Below are positions 39,411-51,160 of a DNA stretch of 64,000 bases, in pieces; the stretch's first letter is position 1; every line of letters begins with the position of its first letter. The translations under genes were made by a program, and so were the position numbers. The DNA comes from Symbiodinium natans (taxonomy: Eukaryota > Sar > Dinophyceae > Suessiales > Symbiodiniaceae). The stretch lies in the NCBI GenBank assembly GCA_905221605.1, contig CAJNDS010000423.1, forward strand, positions 1 to 64,000, in the 5' to 3' direction. The notes beneath the pieces were generated by a model. It searched no databases, was not told where the DNA came from, and worked only from the letters and a program-made list of their open reading frames with translations.

Positions 39411-39547
39411 TCCTCCACTTGAGCCAGTCTTGAGCCAATGCATCATGGACATGGCAATGTCCACACGCCAATGTTCTCTGTCAGCGTTGCATGTTGTTCA
39501 TGCAATGGACAATGTACATGTGCAGGAAGTAAAGCTCAATCCTAACA
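39411..39547 (-). repeat. 5' part of the right LTR, inverted
   Basis: Reverse complement of 22567-22703 with one mismatch. In its own orientation it is preceded by the polypurine tract (39548-39556 on the minus strand), so tract and LTR start were flipped together. Confidence 0.95.
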
Positions 39548-39556
39548 CCGTCCCTT
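39548..39556 (-). promoter_or_regulatory. Polypurine tract of the second LTR element, inverted
   Basis: AAGGGACGG on the minus strand lies directly before the inverted LTR start (TGTTAGGATTG), the same arrangement as GAGGGACCG before the copia right LTR. Confidence 0.7.
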
Positions 39557-39675
39557 GAATGAATGCTTCAGCAATCATTCACACTAACAGCTTTACAACA
39601 TAAAACTGTACAACACTCCTTGATGCTGCCGACCTTCTTGTGGGTCAATCTTCATGTTGTTCTAGGGCAGTCATC

Positions 39676-39851
39676 GGATTGGCTCAAGATTGGCTCAGCC
39701 CAAGTGACACAAAAGATGCTGAGCGAGAGATTGCATCTGACAGTTGTATGCTTGTATTGTGGTGTGGTCAAGACCATTGATTGAACAGTCATGTGTTTGG
39801 TAGTTTACATACAGTTTGATATTGTACAGAAAGTGACCTTTGAAAATTTCA
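39676..39851 (+). repeat. 3' part of the right LTR, normal orientation
   Basis: 176 bp identical to 22708-22883. Together with the inverted part it accounts for the whole LTR except four bases at the breakpoint. Confidence 0.95.
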
Positions 39852-39907
39852 TTAAAGGGGGGCTTAAAGGGGGGCTTAAGCCCCCCTTTGCCCAAAAGGG
39901 GGGGGGG
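39852..39907 (+). repeat. G-rich minisatellite, last piece
   Basis: TTAAA target duplication, then GGGGGGCTTAAAG repeats, a short inverted copy (AAGCCCCCCTTT) and a G run. This is the distal remnant of the array split by the two LTR elements. Confidence 0.85.
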
Positions 39908-39977
39908 GCCATCCGCACCAGCTGAGCCTCTTCATGTGCCGCCGCGGAGGGCTCCGTGACACCGGCGTTTCCCTCTA

Positions 39978-40120
39978 GACCTGGACAACGGCAAGGTTGT
40001 GACGCATCAGGAGGTCAGCCACGCCGCGAAGGCGTTGTGGCGTGCGGCAACAGCTAAGCTTGCGGAGCTGAATGAAACCCCGATCCCTTCGGCGCCTACT
40101 TTCTCACGTTCTGGCAGGGC
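39978..40120 (+). CDS. Exon-like block, weakly EF-hand-like
   Basis: After a pyrimidine-rich acceptor (GTTTCCCTCTAG) the plus strand reads LDNGKVVTHQEVSHAAKALW and stays open for about 45 codons to a TAA near 40120. DLDNGKVVTHQE resembles an EF-hand loop with one residue missing. There is no neighbouring exon to confirm the frame. Low confidence. Confidence 0.25.
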
Positions 40121-40226
40121 ATAACCTGGCCAGGCACCTGACGGCTTGCAGAGGCAACAACCTTCCAAGACATTGTTAGCTCTGGCAGGGTTCAGAGACA
40201 CTGATTGGATTGGTTCAACATATTCA

Positions 40227-43094
40227 CCCTAATCCCTAATCCCTAATCCCTAAACCCCAAACCCTAAACCCTAAACCCTAAAATTAAGGATTATGTGTTA
40301 GGAGCCTTTGGCCCGAGATGGGTGGGCCTGGCTTCCCGTTTGAATGCAAGAAAACCTTGAAACTCTTGGAGGGGGGATAAAGTGTTCAGATGACGTCACT
40401 GGCTAGGCCCAAGCTCGTAACGCGATCTTAGGAGGCCCCGCAGCCCGCAAAGAAAGAAACGGCTCCTGAGTGTACTAAAGGGGTCGGAATAATTTGTCAC
40501 AACATTCCTTATGGTTCCTTTGTAATGTTACGAGAATAGCTCCCAAAACCTAATTCTAATTTTTCATGCCCCTATATTGACTGTCTTCAGTTCTTCCGTT
40601 CCTGCGGCCAGCTTTGCTCCGTGACTATATAGCCGCGACACGGCGCGGCCAGACGATTCTGGAGGCTATATCGCCTCCGGCTCAGAGACCGAAGTTGGGT
40701 TTAGGGTTTAGGGTTTAGGGTTTAGGGTTTAGGGTTTAGGGTTTAGGTGCAGATGTCTTCAGATGCTGAGACGGGGACAGAAAGGGTTTGTGTGTCAAAA
40801 AAGTTGGAGACTGCATCCCAAACCCTTGAAACATCCTGAGGCCTTGTATGGCTATGGTATCGGATGGTCCAGGCCCGGAGTCTTCAGCTGTTTACCGCGG
40901 AGTTTTGTGTCTGCCTTTGCCAGGCCCTAGCTCGCTTCCGCCGTCCCGCACCACACCGGCAGCAAGCAGAAAGATGCTCCTGACCAGTTCCTGACCCTCA
41001 TAGGCACCGGCGTTCTTGGGCGTAGATTGGGAGTGAGAGGCTCCCATGTGGCCTTTAGGATGCCCGCGAAGACCGCAAGGTGCTTAGACTGCAAAAAAGC
41101 TACTGAAGTCGAGTGGTGCAAGCTGCACAGAGGGCACATGGCATCACACCCGGGATGACACGCGCCTGAGTTCCCTTTCCTGGAGCCTTCCTAGGACCCT
41201 CGAAGGCCCCCTGGCCAAGCACAAGGCTGTCGCACGGTCTTGCAAGGCTCAGCTGGAGCTCGTGTGGATCCCTGGATCCAAAGGTTTCAAAGTCGGGAGT
41301 GGCCTGGCCAGCCAGCCGCAGGTCTCGGAGCGTGCTGCATGGGTCCTTTCGGCTCTCACAGATCTCCTGTCAGGGTAAGCCATTCCCATTGCGCCCTCTC
41401 TGAGCTTATCAAGCCGCATGGAGTCTCCTACGCAGCGGTTACGGAGCTGTTTCGCGATCCGGTGGACAACCGGTCCTCGGGGGATTGTGATGGCCACAAA
41501 AGGTAGCCAGCTCTCGGCGAAGCGGTCGTCTTATGCAGACTTCGACCAGACCCTGAGTCCATGTTGCCGATCATGCGTACGCAGGGCTACCAAGTTCCGG
41601 GATGGCATGTTCCGGTCTGCCCGGAAAGGCCGACGGGGCAGAACTGTATCTTGAGGCTGCTGGGGCTGTGAGTGCTTGTGTCCACAGTTGTGCCGTGCCT
41701 GTACTCGTTGGGAGACGACGGCGCCCTGCTGCCAGCCAGCTGACACCTGCAAGAACTTGGTGTGCGGCATCTGGCCGCTTGAAAGCTCCACCAGCACAGA
41801 GGGGTACCCTACCTTGCCCGAACAAGCAAGTCCAAGGGAAACATGCAGACACCAGCAGAAGTGGAATGGAATGACCTTGCGCCATCTCGGCTGTTTGGCT
41901 GTTTATCAGGGCAGCACGGAGGTAAACGTTTGACTGGCCACCGGCACCCATTCCACGAGCCCAGTTGGGCAGAGCTCTGGGGTACCGCGCGAACTTCGCT
42001 GCGAACCCGAACGTTCACCAAGGGCCCAAAGGCGGTGCCCCCAAGGGTTCTTGCTGGACTAAGCCTTGTAATCCACAGAGGGTAGATTCCGGGTAGGTGC
42101 TTGCCTTGTTTGCTACGTCCCCCTTGATGGGTCGCAGGATGCACGTGACATGCAGTGCGGGACTGGGCACTCCGATGCCACATTTTCTTCCTTTTCATCA
42201 AGCCTTTCATCCCTGTCATCCCTGCCGTCTTCTGTGGTCCATCTGATGGCCAGGGGCAGCCGCCCCTGAGCATGATCTCGGGAGAGATCAGGAATCATGC
42301 CTGAAGCAGGCCAGGCTCGAAGCACCCGCGCCCGCCTTCATTCCGCGGCCCCAAAACTGAAGGCAAGCGTTGGGTTTTTGCCTGCCGTTCTGGTAGGCTA
42401 ACACAACCGGATCAATGCAGTATGCTTCGGCAGAGAGAGGGCCGCTGTCACAAATCACAATCGCTTCTACTCGGGAAGATGCCCCTAGCCGCAGCCACGC
42501 GGACGGAGCGAGATTTGAGAGGCCTGGATAGCACACTGAGCCACAGTTGCTGTCCATCACCCTAGGGCATGTCGGTTGCAAAAAAGATATATGTAAGTAT
42601 CCCTTCTCTAGACTTTAAACCCCAAACCCTAAATCCCAAACCCAAGACATCTGCAGCATCCGACTATCCAGGGGCACACTCTCTAAGCTGAAGTTTCGAA
42701 GTGAGAAGGCAACATACACTGCTTTTTAGCCAAAATCCTCCTAACACATCGATGAACAACATGACACTCCCCCCCGATCTCCTTCCGGCCCCCAAGGGGC
42801 CTTCTTGAATCGTTTGGACCTTGTTTCACTCAGATTTTGAGGGCCCTTGGTTGCTCCATCTTTTTGGGTGGAGCTCTGAGCCGCACAGGTGTGCTTTGCT
42901 CAAAGAGAGCATCTCGTAGCCACCTCGCAACCATCTTAAGTGCCCCGCACCAGACCTGCGCACACCCTAAACCCTAAATCCCTAACCCTAAACCCTAAAC
43001 CCTAAACCCTAAACCCTAAACCCTAAACCCTAAACCCTAAACCCTAAACCCTAAACCCTAAACCCCTAAACCCCTAAACCCCTGAACCCTAAAC
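40227..43094. other. GC-rich DNA with telomere-like arrays, no gene assigned
   Basis: CCCTAAA-type arrays occur at 40227-40283, 42614-42651 and 42964-43094, and the opposite orientation (TTTAGGG) at 40697-40747. A possible exon start follows the last (GTGCAG, then an open frame MSSDAETGTERVCVSKKLE at 40753, no clear donor). Another short block ends at an ATATGTAAGT donor near 42594. Between 40.8 and 42.6 kb many 60-120-codon frames overlap on both strands, as expected by chance in GC-rich DNA. Confidence 0.5.
42964..43094 (+). repeat. Interstitial telomere-like array (CCCTAAA)n
   Basis: About 18 CCCTAAA units with a few variants (CCCTAAAT, CCCCTAAA). Dinoflagellate and plant telomeres share this heptamer. 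It is interstitial because sequence continues on both sides. Confidence 0.95.
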
Positions 43095-43125
43095 GGGTGA
43101 AGCCCCCTGTGATTTCCGGGGTCAG

Positions 43126-43363
43126 GGGCAACTTCGGGCTGCTTGCCAAGATTCTGAAGACGCTAGTTTGGGTCCTTGCCCTGGACTACGATGAGATGTG
43201 GCTGGCATGGTCCTATATGGGTATTTCCCCCTATTACGGGGTACCTCTTTCAAGCCCCATCAAGAAGAGAATCCCCTTAAAAAGGGACCCGCCAAGAGCT
43301 CAGCGGTTCCTCCTCTTTTAGGCCCAGGACCGGGTTGATGAGGTTGCTCTGTTTCCGGCAACC
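43126..43363 (+). CDS. Two exon-like blocks of an unknown gene
   Basis: Block 1 (43126-43220): after GGGGTCAG the frame reads NFGLLAKILKTLVWVLALDY and DEMWLAWSYM, then a GTATTTCC donor. Block 2 (43322-43363): after CCTCCTCTTTTAG it reads AQDRVDEVALFPAT, then a GCAAG donor. Both look protein-like and have good splice signals, but direct joining at the donor at 43220 would shift the frame, so a different donor (for example GC at about 43204) or a missing exon is needed. Product unknown. Confidence 0.35.
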
Positions 43364-46300
43364 GCAAGATTCCGCCCCCATGGCCCTTTTCACCCGCCTG
43401 AGTCGGGGGCTGATGTCGAGCTTCTTCTTGCCTTTCATGGTTAACTTTAATGAATCTTGCCGTCAGGGCATGACTCACCCAGCAGACAGCCCTTGAATGT
43501 GGAGCTTGCACCGCACACTGCACGCGACCGGAGGGTCGTTTGATCCTGCCACTGGCATCTCCTTGCATGTCAGCACCTGTTGGCTGCTGGATGGGTTGAC
43601 CGAGCCCTGCACACCTCGATTTCATCGATTTCAGGATCGAGAGTAGGACCAGGCAAGTGTCGCAGCAGCGCCCCGCGCTCGGAATCCCAGAGAGAGGGCT
43701 GAATTGATCCACAGCATCGAGCTTGCGATGAGACCTGAGGATGGCGGGCTTAGGCAGCTGCACCGTTCCAGCTCGTGGCTTTGCGGCTTTCTGGCCTGAT
43801 GGCACTTGTCCCCTCCGACACTTTCCACAAAGTTTGCACCGACAGATTAGCATCTCTTGCCAGGGGTCTCAAGGCAAACAAAACATCCCAGAATTGCCCT
43901 CAGGCCCGCAGGAGCCGCAGGAACGTCTCCGGCTAACTTTGTGGCCTGCCCTAACCTGGGGGACGTCGACACTTTGCCCTAATGGTTCATGTGGCTCCCA
44001 ATCCATCCGAGTCCATCCACGTGCTGCCAACACCCACGCCACGGAGCTCCATCCTAGTGCAGCTCATCCGCGTGTTGGGCCTGTCGAGCTTATCGAATTC
44101 GTTGGGCTGCGCACTGAAGCACACATGTCTCGCCTGCCCTTCGCGCCTCTTCTACTGCACCTGATTGCTGCACCATGGCTTCCGTGGTTCGTTTCATGTT
44201 GCCTGCCGGCCCTGCAAACGACGGTCCGTTTCGAGCGCCGGCCGCTCGTAGCCCACTCGCCCCGCGATGCACGTGTCACGTTTAGACGTACGCCAGACAC
44301 CACAGTTCGGAGTTAAGGGTTAAGGCTGGCACAGCTGCATGCTGACTACACCGAATTGGCACCAAGTGCACCAACCCCTGAGTCATGTTAGGCAGGGCGT
44401 CTCACGCAGTGGCACATGATCAGATCCACCATGTTTCAGCCATTGACCTGATTTGCTTGGACAACCTCATCGTGAGGACCCCCAAGAACCCCAAGAACTG
44501 TTCCGGCCTGCGAATCTTGGCAAGGGAATCCTCACCCAAAAGCCTAGTTGTGGTTTGGAGAAAGCAACATGCAGTGATGGTTTGAAGGCAGTCGGGCCTG
44601 GTGTGTACACGAGTGTCCAGAACCACATCCGTGGTGACCCCACCAGGGTTTGGCCTGGGGACTCAGGGTCCACGTCGTGCTACGCGGTTCAAGGTCTGTG
44701 GGCCCATGATCCGCGACCCCCTTCATATCCGCAAAGGCCGACGACAGCAACCAACGGCATGTCCTGGGGGACATTCGTAGAAAAATCCTTGCAAGCATTG
44801 CAGCGCCTTTGAGCACTATGACCTCCCAGGGCTCCCAGAGGCTTGTTTGCAGGCCCTTCACAGAGGCCCAAAAAGAGAGATTCCCCCATGAACTAGCGCC
44901 CTTCAAGAAGCGATGCGCGCCTTAAACGCGTCGGTTTCCAAGGCGAAGGCAGGTCTCGGGAAAGCCTTTGGGAGCTCGGCTCAGGACGCACCGATCTTCC
45001 TTCATGGTTTCGGTGGTTCAGGGTACTTGTTAACCAAGAATTTCTGTACTTCTAACCCACGAAAAAGCCCCTTAAGTGGTGGCTTAGCGCTGTGTTTGCG
45101 CGCTACGGTAGCAATGGCGAGGAGATGCAGCACGAACGGAGCTTCTGTGCACTGACCTCTGCCAGAAAGCAAGACATCCCGCTGTTGGCCGCTGCCCGCA
45201 GCCCCTGAGCCTTGAGCGTCTCCGCTGGAGCTTGTTGAGGGTGACGCAAACTCAGAAGTGTGCGTCGGCTTCCATGCGTCCTTTGCCCCGTGTTCCTGCT
45301 GCGCCGGTGAGCGTTCGGCATGGGACGTCTGGGTCTGGGGTTGTTCAAGAAAGTCCGAGCTGCACTCGATGCTGCAGACTTCAGGACAGCAGCCTGATAC
45401 ACACCTGTCCAGGAGTCGGGGCTGAGGGTTTGGGGGCCATGATGCCCCTGCCCCGCTTCAGTCTTCCCCGAAGTTTCAGGGGCAAACGCCAGGGAGCCTT
45501 GATATGGACATGTGCCCGATGATGCGAGCTCAGGATGTCTCCTACATTGCCAGAGCATCAGCAGAATGCCGTTCTGTTGGTGAAAGAAGCCTCATCGGCC
45601 CCGAGCGCCTTTGCAGCGCACTCATGAAGCAGATCGCCTGTCGCGTTAGCATTCCCGCGTCTGAGACCCAGATCGTGGATCTCGTCTTGAGAGCTGCCAC
45701 GTGTGTTCACCGCTCTGAGCACGCTCAGACGTAGGTCACCGTAGGGTGTAGCTGGGAGGAGCCATCTCACAGGGACCCATTGGCGCACCACCACTTACAG
45801 CACAGTTTCAGGAAGTGTCCTGGCACCGAAAACGGTAATGTATCATCCGGGCGTTCTTGCGAGTGTCAGCTGATGGCACAGGTCCAGGCTTCCGGTGCGA
45901 ACTCAGTCCTCCCATCGATGGGTGCAACAGTGACAAGGTCCCACCACTCCCACTCCCTCCCCGATACTCCCTTGTATGCTCCCTTGGTGTCTCTTCAAGC
46001 GGTTTAGGGTGTTCGGGGCTTTAGGGGCCCGCCGGCAGCCAAGAAAGGCAAAGGTGCAATGCACGAGACTTCGAAGTTGTATGCCTGGCCTCCCGGGCTT
46101 TGTGAGTGACATGCGTTGATACTTGAGGATGGGCGCACTGAACGGCAAGGGCATACGACGTGATGAGACTGCTTCAACATGGCTTTCCACTTGTTCTTCA
46201 TGGCCATGGATTTGAGGTGCGTGACCAGACTTGCTGATGCCTGCTGAGGAGGGGGCGAAGGGAGTATGCACGGCTGTCCGTTAGCTATGGCATATTGAGC

Positions 46301-48914
46301 ATATTGCGGCGCAAGAGTGACATTGGGAACAGTTTCCCGGCACCTTCCAAGGGCGGGGCATGAGATGTTGATGTCTCTCTCTCAACTGTGGCAACCAACA
46401 GGCTGGCAACACGGCCCGAAACCCTAAACCCTAAAACCTGAACCCTAAACCCTAAACCCTATACCCACTCCAGCCCAGGCCCTCGCACGCTCCACCCCCT
46501 GAAAAATGGAGGGCGGGGCACCGCTTCTTGTGCGAGCATCTGAAACGTTAACTGGCAAGGCCTACGCTAGCAGCTGGTCAGATTCTGCGGAAGATCCTTC
46601 CGCCATCTGGTGCCCTTAAGCCGCCCTTCAGAGTCATTCAGAGTCTCTTGAGATGAACCGCATAGCAGCTGGATTTCTGTCCGCAGGTGAATCCAGAACT
46701 GCCAGGGAGCTTTGTAGGGCCGTCCCGGGTACCTCATCCCAAAGATCTCTGCAAGTCCCAGCTGCCTTCAAGACACCTCAGGCTTGTGCTTGCTCCACGC
46801 TCTTGCGCCCCTAGTTGTCTCAGTCTTCTCCGGCACATGTGCATGTGCACAGGCTACGCCACGTGCTGCAGCGTGAGTTGTGTGTAGGGGTTTAGAAGAT
46901 CTCGGGGTTCGCATTTTAAAGAGACTCCCTGCCCGGAGCATGTGCAAAGGTACAACGTACAAAGCTACAGCTCTGAACTGGACTCTCCATGACCACATAT
47001 GACCGCTTAGCTTGCTACAGCAATGCTCTGCAAGGACAGGAAGTCGCATCCGTACTGGGTACCTCCCCCGTCGCAAGTAGGCTGCGTGCGTGCCAGGTAT
47101 GCGCCCAAAAGTCGACAAGCTCGAAGCCGATGCTTCATCATGGACAGCTTACCTCCCTCCCCTCAAGACATCCCTTAGTGAGCGTGGATGCTTGGTTTCC
47201 TGAATTGGGAGTGTTATGGCGCATGTCTCACTAGGCACTCGCGAAGCACTTGCTAAGCACTTGCTGAAGCACTCCCTAAGCGTTCGGTAGGCTTTACATA
47301 AGCACTCGGCAGACACTCGATCGCCCGAGCGGTTGCCGAGGCCTTGCTGACTGTAGAGAGCATGCTGAGTGTCGAGGGCTTGCTGAGTGCTATCAAAGAG
47401 TTCACCGGCCCTTAATGGGGGGGGGAGGGGGGGTGTAGCGGCGGGGGGCGAAAGCTGTCCATGACTTTGCACCGGCTCAATGGCAAGAGTGTTGTCTGTT
47501 CCATGCGTTGCGGCTTCCCCGCGAACGCTTTCAGCCTACTGTGCACCGGCACGCGCGGGACTGGAACGATCTTAATGATTTGTCTGCGACGGAGTGATGG
47601 GAACATCAGCAGATTCCGGGATTTCACCGGACCTTGCCGGGGTCGAGAGAAACTGCGCCCTTCAGTATCTACCTACCACTCTCAGTGACCTCCCTTGGCG
47701 TGGCTGCCGCTTTGCGCTGAGAACTCCTCGCGCGTGTGTAGCCAAGACCGCTCCTTCGAGTGCAAGCCATCGAGCTGAGGGTGCCACTTTCCGAGACTGC
47801 CAGCCATGGAGCTTTGGCAAGTCGGAAACCGGTACTCAAGTATGCATCGTTGCGTTGCCTCTATGAGCTTTGTAAGCAGGTGACCAGGACCTGCAATTTG
47901 AGCCCCCCAAGGTTGCACGGACAGGCGCGCCTCGCCGCACTCAACGATGCCTGTTCGGCTGCGAGCTCGGCAGGCAAACAGGTTGATCTCCAAGGCTCTA
48001 AAGGGGTCGTATCATGTAGAGTCACGTCGTGACTTGCTAGCCAGGGACTCCACCCAGTCGTGGCTGTGCAGCTCTTTTCAAGTTGCTTCACCTCGTGCCC
48101 TACAGAGAAGGCTCGAGTTGTAGTGCCCGGCGGTCTGTTTAGCAGAGGGTGTCTGTCCTTGCGTTTCCTGGTTTCAAGAACCGTCACTATCTCAAGACCT
48201 ATTCGGACCTTCGAACCCTTGTAGCCCCACAGTACTTCGGCAGCTTAACATAATTCCGACGTTTCGGAACAGTTCCCAACTGTTTGGGGCAGTTTCTGCC
48301 CAGACCCTGAGAACACTCTGACAGCTCCTGCGAGTTGCCTGATGCTTCCAAAGCCCCTGTTGTCTCTCACACACAACAAGCCACCGGGCATTCCAAGGAA
48401 AGGGGATGTCCAAGCAGCGCGCTGGGACGTCGATGCCTTCAAGCCCCGATCCCGGAACAACCCTCTGAAAACACGAGCCCGAACAAACGTGTTTTCTCGT
48501 CTGACTCTGAGCTCAGAGAGGCAAGACTTACTTGATGCAACCTCACCTGGAGCCTGGGGGGTTTTTGCGAGCAAAATCCCTAGCGAGGGAAGTGGCGACA
48601 CCGCGCTGCAAAAAGGTGGCCGACCCCTTTCTGACTAGGTGCGCGACTCCAACGCGCCCCAGGGCTTCTGATTCCTGATGGTTCCTGGCTCCGTCATTTA
48701 GTCCGCGGTTCCGGTCTCCCGTCATTTAGTCCGCGGTTCCGGTCTCCCGTGCCGCAATGACCCTGCCCATTCTGGCTTAGGACAGCCGAAGGCAGCGAAG
48801 TTGAGCAGGTGATGGAAGATGCACCTCTGCACAAACCTGTACGCAGGCACATGTTACCCAACTACCTACACAAAGACCATCAGGGCTTGGTGCAGATGCC
48901 AAGGCTGGGCCTAG
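43364..48914. other. GC-rich DNA, no gene assigned
   Basis: Many overlapping short frames on both strands, none with a recognisable domain or supported splice pattern. A short CCCTAAA array lies at 46415-46465. At 47225-47395, degenerate GCACTTGCT/GAGTGC words include an inverted pair (AGCACTCGGCAGACACTCGA and its complement-like partner). A 28-bp exact duplication is at 48693-48748. Unseen short exons are possible. Confidence 0.4.
48693..48748 (+). repeat. 28-bp exact tandem duplication
   Basis: GTCATTTAGTCCGCGGTTCC plus eight bases, present at 48693-48720 and again at 48721-48748 without change. Confidence 0.9.
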
Positions 48915-49037
48915 GGGCCCGCGGTGGGCATTCCGTGGGCCAAAGAGCCGCCGGTGTTCAGGGCCGCCCTGGAGCGTGACGCTAAGCGCAAGTTTCCAGC
49001 GAGGATTCTTGAGATCGCTCCGAGGCCCAGAAGGAAA
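48915..49037 (+). CDS. Exon-like block, product unknown
   Basis: 41 codons between a GGCCTAG acceptor and an AAAGTGTCC donor, phase 0 on both sides: pieces GIPWAKEPPVFRAALERDAK and FPARILEIAPRPRRK. The frame stays open to 49250, so the true 3' end is uncertain. No family recognised. Confidence 0.3.
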
Positions 49038-50331
49038 GTGTCCCCGACACTTCATCCACATCTTGAGCCCAGCGAGCCCCGTACCAAATGTATGGCCGAT
49101 TCTGGCGGCGGAGCTCCAAAGGTGACCGCGGAAAAGAGCCGCCAGCTTTGTAGTTGGGGCCCCAAGGCGTGGAATCCTCTCCTCATTCTAAAGGTGTTGA
49201 TCTCACAGCAGCCTGACCATGGTATTAAGTTCTTCCATTACTGTAAGGTATAGGAAGAGCGGAATCGACATGAAGCTTGGGTGTCTCTTGTATGTTGCAG
49301 GATGGTAGGGGGCGCGGTGGGGGAGGGGGGGCGGGGCGAATATGCGCTTGTGGAGCCCTCAAGAAAGACGCACAACTTGCTCGACTTCACATACGTCTTC
49401 TTAAGCTGGAAGCGAATCCTGCTCAGTTGAAGTTTAGTCACATAAGCGCTTAGAATCTCGTGATAGCTTTGGCAATGAACCTCATGTGAGAGCCAGACCG
49501 ATGGACCCATGAAGCATGAAGCTTGTCCGCAGAAGCTCCATGGCTCGAGATGGTCGGAAACCCCGCCGCCGCACACGACATTGTATGAACTTCTTCTGTT
49601 CCTTGGGCGAATTACCCTCGGATGATTCGGAGAGCGTCGGGGCCATCGCGGTTTCGGAGTGAAGCAGAAAGTACGGAGACAGGGGCGAGGTTTGTTGAAG
49701 GGACACGGGGCATCTCTCAAATCAAGTAGGGGGTACCGGGGTACCCCTTAAGATATCTCCCAAGTTCACTTCCAAGAAACGATACGCAAGAAAAAATCGG
49801 AACCCCCCCCACCCACGCAACTCTTTTGACATGCGCAATGACGGTGTTTTCCGGAGCTTTCATGAAGCCTGGTAGCTTATCATTGTCATCATTGGCCCCG
49901 ATCTTTACAAGGCGCAGCCTGCGCCGGATCTCTATGAATTGCATAGCTGAGGTGCAAGCAAACTAGCTCCGACTGAGCCAGCGTAACGCTGGACTGTCTC
50001 TTCCAATCCCAGATCTTTGTTTGGGGCATGTCTATTGGCTGCAGAACCCCGAACCTTGAAACCCAAGCAAGCAACGATACAAGGGTTCGTGCCCATGAAC
50101 TGCTTTGCGCATGGCGCCCGAGGTATCGAACCGTTCCAACTATGAGCATGTCAGATGTGCTTCGCTCGCTGCTGTCCTGGTGCTTGATTTGCTTCAGCAG
50201 ATGCGACGTCTGTGAGGAAGACGCTTGGTTTTGATTGCGACTGCCCTGACTCAGCCCCCCAAATCCCTCTTTCACCCAATGAGTTTACAGCCGGGCTCTT
50301 TCGACCTTGGAACCCGCCTGAGTGGCAAAAG

Positions 50332-50441
50332 CTAAACCCAAAGCCCCAAACCCTAAACCCCCTAAAACCCTAAACCCTAAACCCTAAACCCTAAAGTCTG
50401 GACCCTGAACCCTAAACCCTAAACCCTAAATTCTAAACCCT
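50332..50441 (+). repeat. Interstitial telomere-like array (CCCTAAA), degenerate
   Basis: CCCTAAA units mixed with variants such as CCCCAAA, CCCTGAA and TTCTAAA. Confidence 0.9.
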
Positions 50442-50479
50442 CTCTATCACGTACTAACTCAAACTTCGATGACTTCGCT

Positions 50480-50765
50480 CTTTTTCGTGGTTCAGGGGCT
50501 TTCAAGGCCAATTCAAGGCCTACTGTTCGTGGTTCAAGGCCACTTTTTCGTGGTTAAAGGCAAGGCTGACAATTCGTGGCTCAAGGCCAAAAACTCCTGG
50601 TTCAAAGCCACTCCTTCATGGTTCAAGGACCAGTCCTTCGTGGTTCAAGGCAAGTCCTGGGTTGGCCTTGAAGAATGCACCGTGGTTCAAGGCGACTTTT
50701 TGGCCTTGAACCACTTGGCCTTGAACTTCAGAACCAATTCTTCGTGGTTCAAGGCCGAGTGTTGA
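50480..50765 (+). repeat. CGTGGTTCAAGGC repeat
   Basis: The word (T)TCGTGGTTCAAGGCCA recurs about ten times at irregular 20-40-bp spacing, with two stretches in the opposite orientation (GGCCTTGAACCA near 50700-50725). GGTTCAAGGCC fits the tRNA B-box consensus but no tRNA fold is present. Confidence 0.8.
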
Positions 50766-51015
50766 AGAAGGAGACAACCAAGCATTGAGACGAGACGCAC
50801 CAGTTAAGCAGGCCCGCATTGATCATTGAAACGAGACGCACCAACAAGCGAGACAACGCAGTGAATTAGACGCACCAAGAGGCAAGACAACTTTGAGACG
50901 AAACGCAGCAACAAGCAAGACAACCACACCTACATGGCTCCATCAGCACGACGACTAAATTGTACGTTCAGCCGACAAGCCAGACAACCAAGCATCGAGA
51001 CGAGACGGGTGGCGA
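50765..51015 (+). repeat. GAGACGAGACGCACCA-type degenerate repeat
   Basis: Words such as GAGACGAGACGCACCAACAAG and AGACAACCAAGCATTGAGACG-like variants recur about seven times, unit roughly 35-45 bp, directly after the preceding repeat. Confidence 0.7.
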
Positions 51016-51160
51016 GGGCATTGTCAAGATCGCAAGTTTGAGGCCATGAAGGAAAGCTAAGACAGCAAGGGCTAGGTCTCGGTTGATGTTCGAGGGGCGG
51101 GGATAGACTGGCGGAGGCCGAGAGTAGACTTAGCCTTGAAAGGTACAGCCAAAACAACCT

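Larger units (their letters stand above)
22567..39851 (+). mobile_element. Large non-autonomous copia-type LTR element with a nested retroelement
   Basis: The left LTR is 317 bp (22567-22883). The matching right LTR ends at 39851 with a TTAAA target duplication. A primer-binding site follows the left LTR. Without the nested element (25310-34851) the interior is about 7 kb, has no Gag or Pol frame and shares the ATTG-rich style and LTR ends (TGTTAGGAT...AAAATTTCA) with the copia element at 12805. I infer a pol-less derivative mobilised in trans. The comparable LTR parts differ at one site in about 313, so insertion was recent. The 3' end is rearranged by a small inversion. Confidence 0.85.

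Noticed and set aside
43260-43853. 197-codon minus-strand ORF
   Set aside because: It overlaps a plus-strand exon-like block and the introner-like repeat, and has no recognisable domain.
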